64,000 nt of DNA from Methylocapsa palsarum (GTDB taxonomy: Bacteria > Pseudomonadota > Alphaproteobacteria > Rhizobiales > Beijerinckiaceae): NCBI RefSeq assembly GCF_900114285.1, contig NZ_FOSN01000005.1, positions 124,001 to 188,000 on the forward strand, written 5' to 3'. Below the pieces are notes generated by a model that did no database searches, was not told the DNA's origin, and was given only the letters and a program-made list of their open reading frames with translations. Shown here piece after piece: positions 23,262 to 34,128 of this stretch; the stretch's first letter is position 1, and the number at the start of each line of letters is the position of its first letter. A program made the translations under genes and the position numbers.

Positions 23262-23564
23262 TTCAGCCCAATCGCAAGCGTTCTCGCCGCTGTTATTTTA
23301 CTATTGTTTCGAGTCGGACTCGTCTTTTGTCATTTCCGGTTGGCCAGAACAAGCCCTGAGCGGAACGCTGAGCCGATGATCTTTCTTGGCGATAATTTTC
23401 TACATTCCCGGAGTCAGCTCAAACGTGACTTGTAAGGAAGACGGGATAAGACCATCATTTTTGTGGAAATCTCATATCTGTTGGGATTTCCGTGGTATAG
23501 CAATGGCGATCATTGGCGTTCCGCCCTTCGGCTCGCGCACCGAAGCTCTCCATCGGAGTCATTT
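23262..23564. other. intergenic region with a dyad upstream of Rrf2 gene
   Basis: About 300 bp between divergent genes. No coding signal. It carries the GGAAATC/GATTTCC inverted repeat at 23465-23491 and must hold both promoters. Confidence 0.6.
23465..23491. promoter_or_regulatory. inverted repeat, candidate Rrf2 operator
   Basis: GGAAATC (23465-23471) and GATTTCC (23485-23491) form a 7-bp dyad with a 13-bp spacer, 74 bp before the GTG start of the regulator. Autoregulation through this site is a guess from position. Confidence 0.35.
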
Positions 23565-24014
23565 GTGCTCACTAAAAAAGGCAAATATGGGCTGAAGGCC
23601 ATGGTCCATCTGGCCGGACGTCCACTTGGAGAACCCACTCTCGTCACCGAGATTGCTGTTTCCAACGATATCCCGAAGAAATTTCTCGATACGATTCTGG
23701 GAGAACTGCGCAACGCTGGCTTTGTCAATTCAAAGAAGGGCAAAGGCGGCGGCTATACCTTGGCGAAGCCCGCCCATGAGATCAGGGTCGGGCATATCGT
23801 GCGCGTCCTCGATGGGCCGCTCGCCCCAATCCAATGCGCCAGCAACACCTCATACCGGCGCTGCGACGACTGCGCCGACGAAAAAAAATGCGGCGTAAGG
23901 CTCATTATGCTGGAAGCCCGCAATGCGATCGCGCTGGTCCTCGACAACCGGACGCTCGCCGACATGCGCGCCCTCACCGAAGGAGACGAGGCGAATCTGA
24001 TGTTTTACATCTGA
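23565..24014 (+). CDS. Rrf2-family transcriptional regulator, probable Fe-S sensor
   Basis: 149 residues from the GTG at 23565 (CGGAG upstream); the longer open frame adds no recognisable domain. Winged helix: LTKKGKYGLKAMVHLA, then IAVSNDIPKKFLDTIL and SKKGKGGGYTLAKP. A cysteine-rich segment follows (QCASNTSYRRC, CADEKKCGVR) as in Rrf2 proteins that ligate an iron-sulfur cluster. It converges on adk with a terminator-like hairpin between. Likely senses Fe-S status, redox or NO; target genes unknown. Confidence 0.9.
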   Translation: MLTKKGKYGLKAMVHLAGRPLGEPTLVTEIAVSNDIPKKFLDTILGELRNAGFVNSKKGKGGGYTLAKPAHEIRVGHIVRVLDGPLAPIQCASNTSYRRCDDCADEKKCGVRLIMLEARNAIALVLDNRTLADMRALTEGDEANLMFYI

Positions 24015-24020
24015 GCTCGA

Positions 24021-24048
24021 CTTCCCTGGCGCGCGCGCCCTCGGGAAG
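24021..24048. terminator. bidirectional hairpin between Rrf2 gene and adk
   Basis: CTTCCC (24021-24026) pairs with GGGAAG (24043-24048) and an inner GGCGCG/CGCGCC stem extends it. It fills the 35-bp gap between convergent stops. U-tracts are poor. Confidence 0.55.
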
Positions 24049-24049
24049 G

Positions 24050-24649
24050 CTATCGTGATGACCGCTTCGCGCGATCCAGCGCCGTGTTGATCGCCTCTGA
24101 GACGGCGTCCACAGGCGCCATGCCGTCAACCTCATAGAGCTCGCCTTTCGCCGCATAATAAGCGGAAACGGGCGCGGTCTGGGCGTGATAGGCGTCAAGA
24201 CGAATTTTGAAGGCCTCGGGATTATCGTCCGCCCTGACTGCGGCTCCGCCCGCCAGCGTTTCGTCCGCGCGTTTTTGAATTCGCGCGAGAAGCGCCTCAT
24301 GGTCAACCTTGAGCTCGATCACAGCGTCAAGGCTTATAGTCTTCGCGCGGAGAATCTCAGCCAGAGCTTCGGCCTGACGAACCGTCCTTGGAAAACCATC
24401 GAGGATGAAACCATCCTTTGCGTCATCTTCCTCGATCCGCTCGGCGATGATGCGCACGACCGTCTCGTCCGGCACCAGACCTCCGCTGTCCATGACGGCC
24501 TTCGCCTCAAGACCGACAGGCGTCTTCGCCTTTACCGCCGCCCGGAGCATGTCTCCCGTAGACAATTGCGGGATGCGGTGCTTCTGTTGCAGCCGCGCCG
24601 CCTGAGTGCCCTTCCCCGCGCCAGGCGGTCCAAGCAGCACAAGCCTCAT
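24050..24649 (-). CDS. adk: adenylate kinase
   Basis: 199 residues. P-loop [10 protein letters not shown] at the N-terminus, AMP-binding [21 protein letters not shown] and the C-terminal [15 protein letters not shown]. The LID is the short form, as in many alphaproteobacteria. Catalyses ATP + AMP to 2 ADP in the cytoplasm. It overlaps secY by 4 bp and ends the ribosomal operon. The usual next genes (rpsM-rpsK-rpoA-rplQ) are absent here. Confidence 0.97.
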   Translation of the reverse strand: MRLVLLGPPGAGKGTQAARLQQKHRIPQLSTGDMLRAAVKAKTPVGLEAKAVMDSGGLVPDETVVRIIAERIEEDDAKDGFILDGFPRTVRQAEALAEILRAKTISLDAVIELKVDHEALLARIQKRADETLAGGAAVRADDNPEAFKIRLDAYHAQTAPVSAYYAAKGELYEVDGMAPVDAVSEAINTALDRAKRSSR

Positions 24650-25980
24650 CTGCGCTTCCCGCGGAGTTTGGATTTCTTCACAAGGCCTTCATATTGATGA
24701 GCCTGGAGATGGCCGAGTATCTGGGCCACGGTATCCATGGTGACGCTCACGACGATGAGAAGCGAAGTGCCGCCGAAATAAAACGGCAGCGCCGCATAGG
24801 AGATCAATATTTCCGGCAGCAGGCAGATCAGCGCAAGATAGCCCGCGCCCAGAACCGTGATCCGCATCAGGATCGTATCGATATATTGCGACGTCCTTTC
24901 CCCCGGGCGGATGCCCGGAATAAATCCGCCATGTTTCTTGAGATTGTCCGCTGTCTCGGTGGGATTGAACACAATCGCCGTGTAGAAGAACGCGAAGAAC
25001 ACAATCAAGGTCACGTAAAGCACGAGATATAACGGCCGGCCGTGACCCAGATAACTGGTGATGGTCGCGAGAACGCCCGTTCCGCCCTGGCTTTGCGAAA
25101 AATTCGCAATGGTCGTGGGCAACAGCAGGAGCGAGGAGGCGAAAATCGGCGGAATGACCCCGGACGTATTGAGCTTGAGCGGCAGAAATGAGGTCTGGCC
25201 CTCATAGACTTTATTGCCCTGCTGCCGTTTGGGATAGGTGATTAACAAACGCCGCTGCGCGCGCTCCATAAAGACGATAAAGGCGATCACGCCGACCGAC
25301 ATCACCATCACGCCTATGATAAGGCCGGTTGAGATGGCGCCCTGCCGTCCAAGCTCCAGGGTGTTGACGATTGCGGACGGAAACGCAGCGACGATTCCGG
25401 CGAAGATGATCAGCGACGATCCATTGCCGATCCCGCGTGAGGTGATTTGCTCGCCAAGCCACATCAGGAACATGGTCCCGCCGGTCAGGGTCAGGACTGT
25501 CGAGAGTCGAAAGAACATCCCCGGTTCGGTCACGACTCCAGGTTGCCCCTCAAGCCCCACCGATATCCCGTAGGCCTGAAACGCAGCGAGGACGACGGTC
25601 AGATACCGTGTGTACTGGTTGATGACCTTCCGCCCCGACTCGCCCTCTTTCTTGAGCGCCTCGAGCGTAGGGAACACCGACGTCAGCAGCTGAATGATGA
25701 TCGACGCTGAAATATACGGCATGATGTTCAGCGCGAAAATCGCCATGCGCTGAACGGCACCGCCCGCGAACATATTGAACAGTTCGAGGACGCCTTGCTG
25801 ATTGCCGGTAAAATTCTTCTCGAACGCCGCCGGATCAATGCCCGGCAATGGGATGTAAGTGCCCAGCCGGTAAATGATCAGGGCTCCAAGCGTGAACCAA
25901 ATGCGCTTCTTGAGTTCTTCGGCCTTGCCGAACGCGCTCCAATTCACATTTGCAGCAAGCTGCTCTGCCGCCGATACCAT
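24646..25980 (-). CDS. secY: preprotein translocase channel subunit SecY
   Basis: 444 residues with ten membrane segments. Signatures: [17 protein letters not shown] near the N-terminus, the plug region around [20 protein letters not shown], and [20 protein letters not shown] in the large loop. It forms the SecYEG channel. Separated from rplO by an unusually long 350-bp gap, so it may have its own promoter; coupled to adk by ATGA overlap. Confidence 0.97.
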   Translation of the reverse strand: MVSAAEQLAANVNWSAFGKAEELKKRIWFTLGALIIYRLGTYIPLPGIDPAAFEKNFTGNQQGVLELFNMFAGGAVQRMAIFALNIMPYISASIIIQLLTSVFPTLEALKKEGESGRKVINQYTRYLTVVLAAFQAYGISVGLEGQPGVVTEPGMFFRLSTVLTLTGGTMFLMWLGEQITSRGIGNGSSLIIFAGIVAAFPSAIVNTLELGRQGAISTGLIIGVMVMSVGVIAFIVFMERAQRRLLITYPKRQQGNKVYEGQTSFLPLKLNTSGVIPPIFASSLLLLPTTIANFSQSQGGTGVLATITSYLGHGRPLYLVLYVTLIVFFAFFYTAIVFNPTETADNLKKHGGFIPGIRPGERTSQYIDTILMRITVLGAGYLALICLLPEILISYAALPFYFGGTSLLIVVSVTMDTVAQILGHLQAHQYEGLVKKSKLRGKRR

Positions 25981-26330
25981 TTAGCGCTCCCTGGACGCGT
26001 CCGCGTCCGAATAGTTCATTCGACCCAGACAGAACGTCGCTTTCAACACTCACGGTCCGGTTAATTGCGGAGTCTGGAAAGGAGTCAAAACTTTTGGCGG
26101 AAGAACGCGCCGGCAGACAATCAGGGCCGGACGCATCGCTACTGCCATCGCTTCAGACCGCGCCGCTCCGCTTCGTCTTCTTAGTTCTTAAGCTCCGCCG
26201 GCTCGGCAGGTAGGCTTGATTGCTTCCCGACCGCTGCAAAACGAGACTTCACGCCAGAGCATGAAGTCACTTTACTCGTTCATATATAGAATGCGCCCGA
26301 AGGAGGAAACCCCGGACGCCAGGATGGTGA
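25981..26330. other. 350-bp gap between rplO and secY
   Basis: No ORF with coding character. An AT-rich patch with TATATA near 26281-26287 could be the -10 of a leftward secY-adk promoter. The gap is longer than usual for the spc operon, where secY normally follows rplO closely. Confidence 0.5.
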
Positions 26331-26822
26331 TCAAGCGTCCGCAGGGGCCTCGGTTTCCGCAGCCACCGTCAGGAGTCTGATCGAGCCCCCCGCGCCTTCA
26401 ATCGCCGAGATCGCGCTTTTGGACGCAGCGGCGACTTCGAAGTTCAGCTTCGCCGTGAGCGCGCCAACGCCAAGAATTTTCACGCCGTCGCGCGTTTTGG
26501 AGCAGACGCCAGCCGCCACCAGAGCCTTGATCGTCACGAGAGCGCCCGCGTCAAGCTTGCCGGCATCGACCGCTTCCTGCAGTCGCGCCAGGTTCACCTC
26601 GTTATAGTTGGTGGAAAAAGGATTCCAGAATCCGCGCTTTGGCAATCGCCTGTGCAACGGCATCTGGCCGCCTTCGAACCCTTTGATCGAAACGCCCGTG
26701 CGCGCTTTCTGACCCTTGACGCCACGACCGCAGGTCTTTCCTTTTCCCGAGCCGATGCCGCGTCCAACACGCATACGGGACTTCGAGGAACCCGCGTTGT
26801 CCTCGATATCGTTCAGTTTCAT
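26331..26822 (-). CDS. rplO: 50S ribosomal protein L15
   Basis: 163 residues, normal length. N-terminal [40 protein letters not shown] and [18 protein letters not shown] are L15 signatures. Late-assembly protein of the large subunit. Its start overlaps the rpmD stop by 4 bp. Confidence 0.97.
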   Translation of the reverse strand: MKLNDIEDNAGSSKSRMRVGRGIGSGKGKTCGRGVKGQKARTGVSIKGFEGGQMPLHRRLPKRGFWNPFSTNYNEVNLARLQEAVDAGKLDAGALVTIKALVAAGVCSKTRDGVKILGVGALTAKLNFEVAAASKSAISAIEGAGGSIRLLTVAAETEAPADA

Positions 26823-27031
26823 CGTTCTGTTCCTGTCTGATCCGCCTCAATGACGCGGACGAGATGCGCGACCTTGGCGATCATGCCGCGAACGGCCGGG
26901 GTGTCTTCAAGCGAGGCGCGGCGTCCGATCTTGTTCAGACCGAGCCCAATCAGCGTCGCACGCTGTGAGGCGGGACGCCCGATCGGGCTTTTGGTCTGTT
27001 CGACCGTCACCTTAGCTAAAGAAGTCGTCAT
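26819..27031 (-). CDS. rpmD: 50S ribosomal protein L30
   Basis: 70 residues from the second of two adjacent ATGs (27031), which is better spaced from GGAG; upstream codons belong to the leader. Core [20 protein letters not shown] and [17 protein letters not shown] match L30. Spc-operon position between rpsE and rplO. Confidence 0.95.
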   Translation of the reverse strand: MTTSLAKVTVEQTKSPIGRPASQRATLIGLGLNKIGRRASLEDTPAVRGMIAKVAHLVRVIEADQTGTER

Positions 27032-27042
27032 CATTCGCTCCT

Positions 27043-27612
27043 TCAAGCTTCGCCGGAGGCTTCCGCTTCGCCGCCGAGGCGGCGCGACTGGATCGTGGAC
27101 ACTTTGAGATTGCGCCGCGCCGCGACCGTGCGGGGCGAGTCCTCTCTTTTGAGAGCGTCAAACGTCGCCCGGATCATATTATAGGGATTCGACGAGCCCT
27201 GCGACTTGGCGACGACATCGTGCATGCCGAGAGTCTCGAAAATGGCGCGCATCGGGCCGCCGGCGATGATGCCTGTTCCGGCGGGCGCCGCCCGCAGAAC
27301 AACCCGCCCAGCGCCGTGCCGGCCATTGACGTCATGATGCAAGGTTCGGCCCTCGCGCAATGGAACCCGGATCAGCGAGCGCTTCGCGGATTCGGTCGCC
27401 TTGCGGATCGCTTCCGGAACCTCGCGCGCCTTCCCGTGTCCGAAGCCGACGCGGCCTTTCTGGTCGCCGACCACAACGAGCGCGGCGAAACCGAACCTGC
27501 GGCCGCCCTTCACCACCTTGGCGACGCGGTTGATATGGACCAGACGATCCATGAATTCGCTGTCGCGCTCCTCGCGGTCGCGGCCGCGACCGCCTTCACC
27601 ATCACGCGCCAT
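27043..27612 (-). CDS. rpsE: 30S ribosomal protein S5
   Basis: 189 residues. A charged alphaproteobacterial N-terminal extension, then [20 protein letters not shown], the S5 double-stranded RNA-binding domain, and [18 protein letters not shown]. Takes part in translational accuracy on the 30S body. Confidence 0.97.
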   Translation of the reverse strand: MARDGEGGRGRDREERDSEFMDRLVHINRVAKVVKGGRRFGFAALVVVGDQKGRVGFGHGKAREVPEAIRKATESAKRSLIRVPLREGRTLHHDVNGRHGAGRVVLRAAPAGTGIIAGGPMRAIFETLGMHDVVAKSQGSSNPYNMIRATFDALKREDSPRTVAARRNLKVSTIQSRRLGGEAEASGEA

Positions 27613-27667
27613 GTGCTTGTTCCATCTTCAATTCGCTTTCATCCATCCCGCGCGGCCTCGAAGCCGT

Positions 27668-28030
27668 CTAGAAGCTCAACCCGCCCTCGCGGGCGCCTTC
27701 GGCCAAGGCCTTGACGCGGCCGTGATACATATAGGAACCGCGATCAAACACGACTTCCTTGACGCCAGCCTGCACCGCGCGCTCGGCGATCAGCTTGCCG
27801 ATGATTTTTGCGGCTTCGACGGTCGCCCCTGTCTTGAGAGCCTCGCGATTGATCTTCTCAAGCGACGAGGCCGCGGCCAGGGTCTTGCCTTCGGAATCAT
27901 CGATCACCTGGCAATAGATCTGCTTGGACGACCGGAACACCGAAAGCCTGGGTTTGCCATAGGCGCGCGCGCGCAGCGAACGGCGAACTCTCGCCTGACG
28001 CCGGGCTGTCGCCGCATTATCTTTTGCCAT
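27668..28030 (-). CDS. rplR: 50S ribosomal protein L18
   Basis: 120 residues. RPRLSVFRS-type block seen as [20 protein letters not shown], and the C-terminal [20 protein letters not shown]. Binds 5S rRNA in the central protuberance. Confidence 0.97.
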   Translation of the reverse strand: MAKDNAATARRQARVRRSLRARAYGKPRLSVFRSSKQIYCQVIDDSEGKTLAAASSLEKINREALKTGATVEAAKIIGKLIAERAVQAGVKEVVFDRGSYMYHGRVKALAEGAREGGLSF

Positions 28031-28066
28031 GACCTGGCTCCTCGATCCTTATCAGTCTCACCAATA

Positions 28067-28600
28067 TTACTTCTTCTTGCCTTCCTTGCGGAAGATGAAT
28101 TCCCCGGCGTATTTCACACCCTTGCCCTTGTAGGGCTCGGGAGGCCGGAGGGAGCGGATTTCGGCCGCGATCTGCCCAACCTGACGCTTGTCGATGCCGG
28201 TGATCGAGACTTCAGTCGGCTTGGGCGCCGCGATCGAGATCCCTTCCGGGATCGGAAAATTCACGTCGTGACTGTAGCCAAGAGAAAGCTGCAGGTTCTT
28301 TCCCGAAACGACGGCTTTGTAGCCGACGCCCGTAATTTCAAGCTTGCGTTCGAAGCCCGACGAAACGCCGATCACCAGGTTATTGACCATGGACCGCGTC
28401 ATTCCCCACAACGCGCGAGCCCGCTTGGTCTCATTGCGAGGAGCCACGTCGATCGCGTTGTCAGACAAGGTCACGCTCACGTCCTCAGGCGCGCTGAACG
28501 ACAAGGTCCCCTTGCCGCCCTTTACCAAGATGGCCTGGCCTTCGATCTTTGCCGTGACGCCGGCGGGCAGAGCCACAGGCTTCTTTCCGATACGAGACAT
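28067..28600 (-). CDS. rplF: 50S ribosomal protein L6
   Basis: 177 residues. [19 protein letters not shown] start, two L6 repeats, and the C-terminal signature [20 protein letters not shown]. Located near the factor-binding site of the large subunit. Confidence 0.97.
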   Translation of the reverse strand: MSRIGKKPVALPAGVTAKIEGQAILVKGGKGTLSFSAPEDVSVTLSDNAIDVAPRNETKRARALWGMTRSMVNNLVIGVSSGFERKLEITGVGYKAVVSGKNLQLSLGYSHDVNFPIPEGISIAAPKPTEVSITGIDKRQVGQIAAEIRSLRPPEPYKGKGVKYAGEFIFRKEGKKK

Positions 28601-28641
28601 GACTTAGGTTTCCTCGTTCTTCCCGCGGGAAGACGCTCCAA

Positions 28642-29040
28642 TTAGAATACTTTGCAAAGGACTTCGCCGCCGACGTTTGCTTCGCGCGCGGCATAGTCGG
28701 CCATGACGCCCTTGGGCGTCGAGATGATGGTGATCCCGAGCCCGTTCGCCACTCGCGGCATGCCGTCAACGGCGGCGTAAACGCGCCGTCCCGGTTTCGA
28801 AACCCGCTGTATTTCGCGGATTACCGGGGCGCCGTCGAAATATTTGAGCTCGATTTCAAACTCGGTGCGACCGTTGCCGTATTCGGTGGTCGAATAGCCG
28901 CGGATGTAGCCTTCGGATTGCAACACATCAAGAACATGCGCCCGCAGCCTCGAGCCCGGGGTCTGCACCTTGCCCTTGCGTCGCATCTGAGCGTTGCGAA
29001 TGCGGGTCAACATATCGCCCAACGGATCGTTCATCGCCAT
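28642..29040 (-). CDS. rpsH: 30S ribosomal protein S8
   Basis: 132 residues. N-terminal [20 protein letters not shown] and C-terminal [20 protein letters not shown] match S8. Binds central-domain 16S rRNA and, in many bacteria, represses the spc operon by binding its mRNA; no such site was identified here. Confidence 0.97.
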   Translation of the reverse strand: MAMNDPLGDMLTRIRNAQMRRKGKVQTPGSRLRAHVLDVLQSEGYIRGYSTTEYGNGRTEFEIELKYFDGAPVIREIQRVSKPGRRVYAAVDGMPRVANGLGITIISTPKGVMADYAAREANVGGEVLCKVF

Positions 29041-29051
29041 GATCCGTCCTC

Positions 29052-29357
29052 CTACCAGCTCGACTTGACAAGGCCAGGAATCAGGCCTTTCGAGCCCAAT
29101 TCGCGAAGCGCGATACGCGACATTTTCATCTTACGCGTATAGGCGCGCGGACGTCCGCTCACTTCGCAGCGGTTGCGGATGCGCCCCGCTGCGGAATTGC
29201 GCGGCAGTTCGGCCAATTTCAGCCGCGCGGTGAAGCGCTCCTCCATCGGCAGGCTTTCGTCGTTCGCGGCGGCTTTGAGGCGCTTGCGGCGGGCGGAATA
29301 TTGTTTGACGAGCGCTATCCGGCGCTTGTTTTTTTCGATCGAGCTTTTCTTCGCCAT
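29052..29357 (-). CDS. rpsN: 30S ribosomal protein S14 (zinc-free type)
   Basis: 101 residues. The long form without the CXXC zinc ribbon; C-terminal [20 protein letters not shown] and [20 protein letters not shown] identify it. Head of the 30S subunit. Confidence 0.97.
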   Translation of the reverse strand: MAKKSSIEKNKRRIALVKQYSARRKRLKAAANDESLPMEERFTARLKLAELPRNSAAGRIRNRCEVSGRPRAYTRKMKMSRIALRELGSKGLIPGLVKSSW

Positions 29358-29396
29358 AAACCTACCTCTGGTCGCCGCGTCTGAGACTTGTCCGTC

Positions 29397-30134
29397 TCAC
29401 TGCCGGAACGGGAAGTTGAATGCGCGCAACAGGGCGCGCGCCTCGTCGTCGGACTTCGCCGTCGTGCAGACGATGATGTCCATTCCTACGATGCTTTCCG
29501 TCTGATCGTAGTCGATCTCGGGAAAAACGATATGCTCCTTGACGCCCATCGCGAAATTGCCGCGGCCATCGAAGCTCTTGGGATTCAATCCGCGGAAATC
29601 TCTGATCCGGGGCAGCGCGATCGTGACGAGACGGTCGAGAAATTCGTACATGCGCGTCTTGCGAAGCGTGACTTTCGCGCCGATCGGCATGTTCTCGCGG
29701 ACCTTGAAGGTCGCAATCGCGTTCCGGGCGCGGGTGATAATCGGCTTTTGACCTGCGATCAAACCGAGGTCCGCAGCCGCCATCGTCACCTTCTTAGTGT
29801 CGTTCACGGCCTCACCGACGCCCATGTTCAGCACGATCTTTTCGATCGTCGGAACTTCGAACGGGTTCTTATAGCCGAACTCCTCGATCAACTGCGGCCG
29901 GACAACCTCTTCGTAAAACTTCTTCAGGCGGGGCGCGTAATCCTTCGGCGCGGCGAGCGCTTCCGCTGACGCGGTGGCGAACGCAACAGGCTCCCTACGA
30001 GCGCCTTCGGCGCCCCCGGCCTTCTTCGCGGTTTTCGCCTCGGGCTTCGACGCGGCTTTGCCGGAATCCTTCCCGCCTTTGCCGCCGCCCTTGGCGGTTT
30101 TCCCGCCGCCCTTCCCGGCTTTGGAGTCAGCCAT
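29397..30134 (-). CDS. rplE: 50S ribosomal protein L5 with Lys/Gly/Ala-rich N-terminal extension
   Basis: 245 residues; L5 is usually about 180-185. The core begins near [20 protein letters not shown] and shows [35 protein letters not shown] and the C-terminal [19 protein letters not shown]. The first ~60 residues are a low-complexity tail ([19 protein letters not shown]). No ATG, GTG or TTG lies between residue 1 and the core, so the tail is very likely translated. L5 binds 5S rRNA and contacts P-site tRNA. Overlaps rplX by 8 bp. Confidence 0.96.
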   Translation of the reverse strand: MADSKAGKGGGKTAKGGGKGGKDSGKAASKPEAKTAKKAGGAEGARREPVAFATASAEALAAPKDYAPRLKKFYEEVVRPQLIEEFGYKNPFEVPTIEKIVLNMGVGEAVNDTKKVTMAAADLGLIAGQKPIITRARNAIATFKVRENMPIGAKVTLRKTRMYEFLDRLVTIALPRIRDFRGLNPKSFDGRGNFAMGVKEHIVFPEIDYDQTESIVGMDIIVCTTAKSDDEARALLRAFNFPFRQ

Positions 30135-30444
30135 CGATCAATTCTCCAGAACGCTTGGCGACGCGAACCTTGCGGCCGTCGTCGAGAACCTTGAACCCGA
30201 CCCGCGTCGCCTTGCCGTCCTTGGGATCCGCAAGCGCGAGGTTGGACAAATGAATGGCGGCTTCTTTGCTGACGATGCCAGCTTCTTGCTGCTGGGTCTG
30301 GGCCTGGTGCTTCTTGACCATGTTGACCCCGCGGACGACCGCGCGGTCTTCCTTCGGCTTGACCTGCAGCACTTCACCGGAGCGGCCCTTGTCGCGGCCG
30401 GAAAGCACGACGACCCTGTCGCCTTTCTTGATCTTCGCAGCCAT
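30127..30444 (-). CDS. rplX: 50S ribosomal protein L24
   Basis: 105 residues. KOW motif [20 protein letters not shown], then [20 protein letters not shown] and the PIHLSNLAL-type segment ([15 protein letters not shown]). An early-assembly protein binding 23S domain I. Overlaps rplN by 1 bp and rplE by 8 bp. Confidence 0.97.
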   Translation of the reverse strand: MAAKIKKGDRVVVLSGRDKGRSGEVLQVKPKEDRAVVRGVNMVKKHQAQTQQQEAGIVSKEAAIHLSNLALADPKDGKATRVGFKVLDDGRKVRVAKRSGELIDG

Positions 30445-30812
30445 TACAACACCTCCGGCGCGAGCGAGATGATTTTCATCTGGTTGCGGGCGCGCAGTTC
30501 ACGCGGCACGGGTCCGAAGATGCGGGTGCCGATCGGCTCCGACTGATTATTGATCAGGACCGCGGCGTTGGAATCAAAACGGATCACCGAACCGTCGGCG
30601 CGCTTGATGCCTTTCGCGGTCCGCACCACCACCGCTTTCATGACGTCGCCTTTCTTGACGCGTCCGCGCGGAATCGCCTCCTTGATCGAGACGACGATGA
30701 TGTCGCCGACCCCGGCGTATTTGCGCTTTGAACCGCCAAGAACCTTGATGCACATCACGCGTCGCGCGCCGGAATTGTCGGCGACGTCGAGATTGGTCTG
30801 CATCTGTATCAT
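30444..30812 (-). CDS. rplN: 50S ribosomal protein L14
   Basis: 122 residues. [20 protein letters not shown] and [20 protein letters not shown] are diagnostic. First gene of the spc part of the cluster; a 93-bp gap separates it from rpsQ. Confidence 0.98.
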   Translation of the reverse strand: MIQMQTNLDVADNSGARRVMCIKVLGGSKRKYAGVGDIIVVSIKEAIPRGRVKKGDVMKAVVVRTAKGIKRADGSVIRFDSNAAVLINNQSEPIGTRIFGPVPRELRARNQMKIISLAPEVL

Positions 30813-30905
30813 CGCATCACACCTTTCTTTTCAGAGCGGTTTCCGGCCGCTTGCGCGCCGGACTTCGTCTGAAGGAGACTTCCGCCTCCCAGATAAAACC
30901 TGGCC

Positions 30906-31148
30906 TCAGGCCTTCTCGGCCGCGGGAAGAACGATCCAGCGCTTCAGCTTCGAGATAGGCTTGGCCTCCTGGATTGAAACCGTATCGCCAACCTTGAATT
31001 CCTTGGTTTCGTCATGCGCGTGATAATTCTTCGACCGCCTCACCGTTCTCTTCAAGAGAGGATGGGTGAACCGGCGTTCGACTTTCACGACGACAGTTTT
31101 TTCCTGCTTGTCGCTCACGACGACGCCCTGGAGAATTCGCTTCGGCAT
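30906..31148 (-). CDS. rpsQ: 30S ribosomal protein S17
   Basis: 80 residues. [20 protein letters not shown] and [20 protein letters not shown] match S17. Last gene of the S10 part. Confidence 0.97.
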   Translation of the reverse strand: MPKRILQGVVVSDKQEKTVVVKVERRFTHPLLKRTVRRSKNYHAHDETKEFKVGDTVSIQEAKPISKLKRWIVLPAAEKA

Positions 31149-31186
31149 GCTTTCAAACCTATTCTTCGGAACTAGAGCTCTCGAAC

Positions 31187-31399
31187 CTAAACCGCCGGCT
31201 GGCCGCGTTTTTGCGCCGCGAGCGTTTTCATTCTAGCTATATCACGACGCACAACCCGCACGCGCGCGGTGTTTTCAAGCTGACCCGTGGCGCGCTGGAA
31301 GCGAAGATTGAACTGCTCTTTTTTGAGCTGCAAAATCTCCTGTTCGAGTTGATCCTCGGTCATCACCTTGAGGTCGGACAAACGTTGTTTCGCTTTCAT
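31187..31399 (-). CDS. rpmC: 50S ribosomal protein L29
   Basis: 70 residues, two helices. [20 protein letters not shown] and [20 protein letters not shown] are typical. Lies at the peptide exit tunnel. Confidence 0.97.
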   Translation of the reverse strand: MKAKQRLSDLKVMTEDQLEQEILQLKKEQFNLRFQRATGQLENTARVRVVRRDIARMKTLAAQKRGQPAV

Positions 31400-31411
31400 G
31401 ACGGCGCCCTC

Positions 31412-31825
31412 CTATTCGGCGATGCGCTGGATGAAGCGCGTCTTGATCGGCAGTTTCGCCGCCGCGAGAAGCAGAGCCTCGCGAGCAAGTTCAACCGGAA
31501 CCCCGTCGAGTTCAAACATGATGCGTCCCGGAGCCACCCGAACGGCCCACAGTTCCGGAGCGCCCTTGCCCTTACCCATGCGGACTTCGGTCGGCTTCTT
31601 CGAAACCGGGACATCCGGGAATATCCGGATCCACACCCTGCCTGCGCGGCGCATATGGCGCGTCATCGCGCGCCGGGCCGCCTCGATCTGGCGCGCCGTG
31701 ATCCGCTCGGGCTCGAGCGCCTTGAGGCCGAATTGACCAAAGTTCAGTTCGTAGCCGCCTTTCGAGGCGCCGTGAATACGGCCCTTGAAGGCTTTGCGAA
31801 ACTTGGTGCGCTTGGGTTGCAGCAT
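31412..31825 (-). CDS. rplP: 50S ribosomal protein L16
   Basis: 137 residues. [40 protein letters not shown] and GSGKGAPE-type block ([20 protein letters not shown]) identify L16. Contacts tRNA at the A site. Confidence 0.97.
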   Translation of the reverse strand: MLQPKRTKFRKAFKGRIHGASKGGYELNFGQFGLKALEPERITARQIEAARRAMTRHMRRAGRVWIRIFPDVPVSKKPTEVRMGKGKGAPELWAVRVAPGRIMFELDGVPVELAREALLLAAAKLPIKTRFIQRIAE

Positions 31826-31858
31826 GATTCAATAACTCTCAAACATTCAACAAGACGC

Positions 31859-32581
31859 TCAGGCGGCGTCGCGGTCGCGACGCCGACGATCATGGCCGCC
31901 GCCGCCGCCATGGTCCTGTTCAGCCATTTTCTTGTCCTGCGCCATCGGATCGTGTTCCAGAATCTCGCCCTTGAAGATCCAGACCTTGATTCCGCACGTT
32001 CCGTAGGCCGTATGCGCCGTCGCCGTGCCGTAATCAACGTCGGCGCGCAGGGTGTGCAGGGGAACGCGCCCCTCGCGATACCACTCGAGACGGGCGATCT
32101 CCGCGCCGCCAAGACGGCCCGAACAATTGATCCGGATGCCTTCCGCGCCAAGCCGCATAGCCGATTGCACGGCGCGTTTCATGGCGCGGCGGAACGCGAC
32201 GCGGCGCTCAAGCTGCTGCGCGATCGAATCGGCGACGAGAAGCGCGTCGATCTCGGGTTTGCGAACCTCGACGATATTGATGAGGACTTCCGAGTCCGTC
32301 ATCTTCGACACAAGTTTGCGGATCTTGTCGATATCGGCGCCTTTTTTGCCGATCACAACACCCGGGCGGGCGGAATGGATCGTCACCCGACACTTCTTGT
32401 GCGGACGTTCGATGATGATCTTCGAAACGGCCGCCTGCTTCAGAGTCTTCATGAGGATCTCGCGGATCGCCATGTCCTCATGCAACAGTTTGCCGTATTC
32501 GGCTTTCCCCGCGTACCAGCGTGAATCCCAAGTCCGGTTGATGCCGAGCCGAAGGCCGATCGGATTGACTTTCTGTCCCAT
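31859..32581 (-). CDS. rpsC: 30S ribosomal protein S3
   Basis: 240 residues from the ATG at 32581 ([24 protein letters not shown] upstream); 16 further in-frame codons upstream overlap rplV and are rejected. KH domain around [20 protein letters not shown]. The C-terminal tail is Gly/Asp/Arg-rich ([17 protein letters not shown]), an alphaproteobacterial habit. Part of the mRNA entry channel. Confidence 0.97.
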   Translation of the reverse strand: MGQKVNPIGLRLGINRTWDSRWYAGKAEYGKLLHEDMAIREILMKTLKQAAVSKIIIERPHKKCRVTIHSARPGVVIGKKGADIDKIRKLVSKMTDSEVLINIVEVRKPEIDALLVADSIAQQLERRVAFRRAMKRAVQSAMRLGAEGIRINCSGRLGGAEIARLEWYREGRVPLHTLRADVDYGTATAHTAYGTCGIKVWIFKGEILEHDPMAQDKKMAEQDHGGGGGHDRRRRDRDAA

Positions 32582-32591
32582 CGTTTTCTCC

Positions 32592-32981
32592 TCAGGCCCC
32601 GGCGGGGGCGGCGCCGACTTCGCGCACAATAATCGTCAAATGCGAAAACGGCTTCTCAATCCGTCCCGCCCGGCCGCGCGCCCGCGGGCTGAAGCGCTTC
32701 ATCACGAGGGCCTTGCCGACATAAGCCTGGGCGACAACCAGATCGTCGACGTCGAGGCTATGGTTGTTCTCAGCGTTGGCGATCGCGCTCTCAAGGGTCT
32801 TCTTCACCTCGAACGCGATGCGTTTGCGGGAGAATTCGAGATCGGCGAGAGCCTTGTCGACCTTTTTGCCGCGGATCAATTGCGCAAGCAGGTTCAATTT
32901 CTGCGGGCTGACGCGCAACATGCGAGCGACGGCCTTCGCTTCATTTTCCTTAAGCGCGCGCGGGGTTTTCTCTTTGGACAT
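32592..32981 (-). CDS. rplV: 50S ribosomal protein L22
   Basis: 129 residues. [20 protein letters not shown] and [11 protein letters not shown]-type end ([20 protein letters not shown]) match L22. Its hairpin lines the exit tunnel. Confidence 0.97.
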   Translation of the reverse strand: MSKEKTPRALKENEAKAVARMLRVSPQKLNLLAQLIRGKKVDKALADLEFSRKRIAFEVKKTLESAIANAENNHSLDVDDLVVAQAYVGKALVMKRFSPRARGRAGRIEKPFSHLTIIVREVGAAPAGA

Positions 32982-32983
32982 GA

Positions 32984-33262
32984 TTAGCCTCTCCTGGCTT
33001 TCTTGTCCGCCGTATGACCGTGGAAGGTCCGCGTGGGCGAAAACTCACCGAATTTGTGGCCGATCATTTCCTCTGTCACATTAACGGGGACATGTTTGTG
33101 CCCATTGTAGACGCCAAAGGTCAAACCGACGAACTGCGGCAGAATCGTAGAGCGGCGGCTCCAGATCTTTATGATTTCAGAGCGGCCAGAGCTTCGGCTG
33201 GCGTCCGCTTTCTTAAGCAGATAGCCGTCGACGAACGGACCCTTCCAGATCGACCGAGCCAT
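32984..33262 (-). CDS. rpsS: 30S ribosomal protein S19
   Basis: 92 residues. [40 protein letters not shown] and [20 protein letters not shown] are diagnostic. Two bp separate it from rplB. Confidence 0.98.
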   Translation of the reverse strand: MARSIWKGPFVDGYLLKKADASRSSGRSEIIKIWSRRSTILPQFVGLTFGVYNGHKHVPVNVTEEMIGHKFGEFSPTRTFHGHTADKKARRG

Positions 33263-33264
33263 AA

Positions 33265-34104
33265 TCAGCCCTTCTTCTTGCTTTTGTGACGCGAGGTCAC
33301 GATGAATTTCGTGGTCGACTTGTTCGACCGGGTCTTCTTACCTTTGGTCGGCTTACCCCACGGGGTGACCGGATGGCGACCGCCGGAGGTGCGGCCTTCA
33401 CCGCCGCCGTGCGGGTGGTCAACGGGGTTCATGGTCACGCCGCGATTATGCGGGCGCCGTCCAAGCCACCGGCTGCGGCCGGCCTTGCCGATCGAGGCGT
33501 TCATATGATCGGGGTTCGACACCGCCCCGATCGTCGCGAAACATTGGCCGTGAATGAGACGCTGCTCGCCCGAATTGAGCCGGATAATGACATAGCCCTG
33601 ATCGCGGCCGACGACCTGGGCGTAGGTGCCGGCGGACCGCACCATCGCGCCGCCCTTGCCGATTTTCATCTCGATATTGTGGACGATCGTGCCCACCGGC
33701 ATGTTGGCCAGCGCCATGGCGTTGCCAGGCTTCACGTCAGCCTGAAGGCTCGACACCACCTCGTCCCCGACGGCGAGCCGCTGCGGCGCGATAATGTAGG
33801 ATTGTTCGCCGTCCGCATAACGAATGAGCGCGATGAACGAGGTCCGGTTGGGATCATATTCGATCCGCTCCACCTTGGCTGGAACATCAAGCTTGCGGCG
33901 CTTGAAATCGATGATCCGGTAGGTTTGCTTGTGCCCGCCGCCGCGAAAACGCACCGTGATGCGGCCGTTGTTGTTGCGGCCGCCAGACGAGGACTTACCC
34001 TCCGTCAGCAGCTTCAGCGGCTTGCCTTTGTAGAGATCGCTGCGATCGACGATCACCAGTTGGCGAAGGCTCGGCGTGATCGGTTTGAACGTCTTAAGCG
34101 CCAT
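33265..34104 (-). CDS. rplB: 50S ribosomal protein L2
   Basis: 279 residues, normal length. [20 protein letters not shown], the central SH3-like RNA-binding domain, and the C-terminal [20 protein letters not shown] with the conserved peptidyl-transferase-region His. Confidence 0.98.
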   Translation of the reverse strand: MALKTFKPITPSLRQLVIVDRSDLYKGKPLKLLTEGKSSSGGRNNNGRITVRFRGGGHKQTYRIIDFKRRKLDVPAKVERIEYDPNRTSFIALIRYADGEQSYIIAPQRLAVGDEVVSSLQADVKPGNAMALANMPVGTIVHNIEMKIGKGGAMVRSAGTYAQVVGRDQGYVIIRLNSGEQRLIHGQCFATIGAVSNPDHMNASIGKAGRSRWLGRRPHNRGVTMNPVDHPHGGGEGRTSGGRHPVTPWGKPTKGKKTRSNKSTTKFIVTSRHKSKKKG

Positions 34105-34128
34105 TGCGCAAATCCTCGAATCGAATTC

